From Ditylenchus dipsaci (lineage: Eukaryota; Nematoda; Chromadorea; Rhabditida; Anguinidae): 64,000 nucleotides of DNA. The stretch is from contig SADC01000821.1 of NCBI GenBank assembly GCA_004194705.1, forward strand, positions 1-64,000, in the 5' to 3' direction. A program made the translations under genes and the position numbers. Positions 63,821 through 64,000 of the stretch are shown in pieces. Within the stretch, counting starts at the first letter, position 1, and each line of letters starts with the position of its first letter. Below the pieces are notes generated by a model. That model was not told the DNA's origin and searched no databases. It was given only the letters and a program-made list of their open reading frames with translations.

Positions 63821-64000
63821 CAGTCAACCCTCGATATAACGCCACCCCCAGAAGTTCGTTCCCATCTAGGGTCCGACACTTTTTTTAACCGCATTTTTGA
63901 AACCTTTTGCCAGTTGTCTTTGGTCAGTCTAGTCGGAAATATCGCAAGGATTGTGATTTTGCCGGTCATTTTCAAGAATGTTTTTTTTGCATCATTTTAA
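63821..64000. mobile_element. CAGTC-type MITE, cut by window end
   Basis: After TA, CAGTCAACCCTCGATATAAC is followed by GTTCGTTCCCATCTAGGGTC and ATATCGCAAGGATTGTGATTTTG, as in the MITEs at 16741 and 20257. The right end is outside the window. Confidence 0.75.

Overview
The window looks like nuclear DNA of a nematode. It is AT-rich and gene-poor, genes are split by short introns (about 45-55 bp) ending in TTTTCAG-type acceptors, there is a 5S rRNA gene of nematode type at 3991-4109, and two tracts resemble degenerate TTAGGC telomere repeats. No bacterial operon, CRISPR array or virus-like gene set is visible. The species cannot be named from the sequence.

Genes. From left to right: a 5S rRNA gene; a tandem segmental duplication (4502-8870 and 8871-16143) in which both copies carry a decayed GNAT-type acetyltransferase and a small helical-protein gene; a multi-exon cyclic-nucleotide-gated channel on the minus strand (19150-23617); a tRNA-like gene cut in two by a transposon (25840-26194); a six-exon claspin-like gene (26372-28339) facing an unrecognised minus-strand gene (28388-28850); a broken F-box-like gene (37724-38646); two paralogues of an unrecognised multi-membrane-span protein (34590-37004 and 61634-63744), both damaged; and the end of a papain-type peptidase gene (56048-56864). 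Many of these genes show single-base frame breaks, often in homopolymer runs. These could be real decay or uncorrected sequencing errors.

Mobile DNA fills most of the rest. I see (a) elements with 8-bp target duplications (hAT-like), several with a subterminal region built from repeats of one short word peculiar to that element; (b) TA-target palindromic MITEs in two large TIR groups (CAGTC... and CCGTATTT...), many nested, several in introns; (c) one Tc1/mariner-like element with a broken transposase, inserted in a hAT-like element; (d) PIF/Harbinger-like MITEs with TTA duplications; (e) four Helitron-like 3' ends (hairpin then CTAG|T), one followed directly by a truncated gene copy and one beside a large 10-bp minisatellite; (f) several long fold-back repeats. 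The segmental duplication supplies paralogous empty sites that prove several insertions.

The most interesting signals are not single genes. They are the word-reiterating architecture of the 8-bp-TSD elements; a GGGGGACCAAGGC core shared by elements that use different target duplications; and a nested palindrome (54577-55779) in which the inner element sits in the exact central TA of the outer one.
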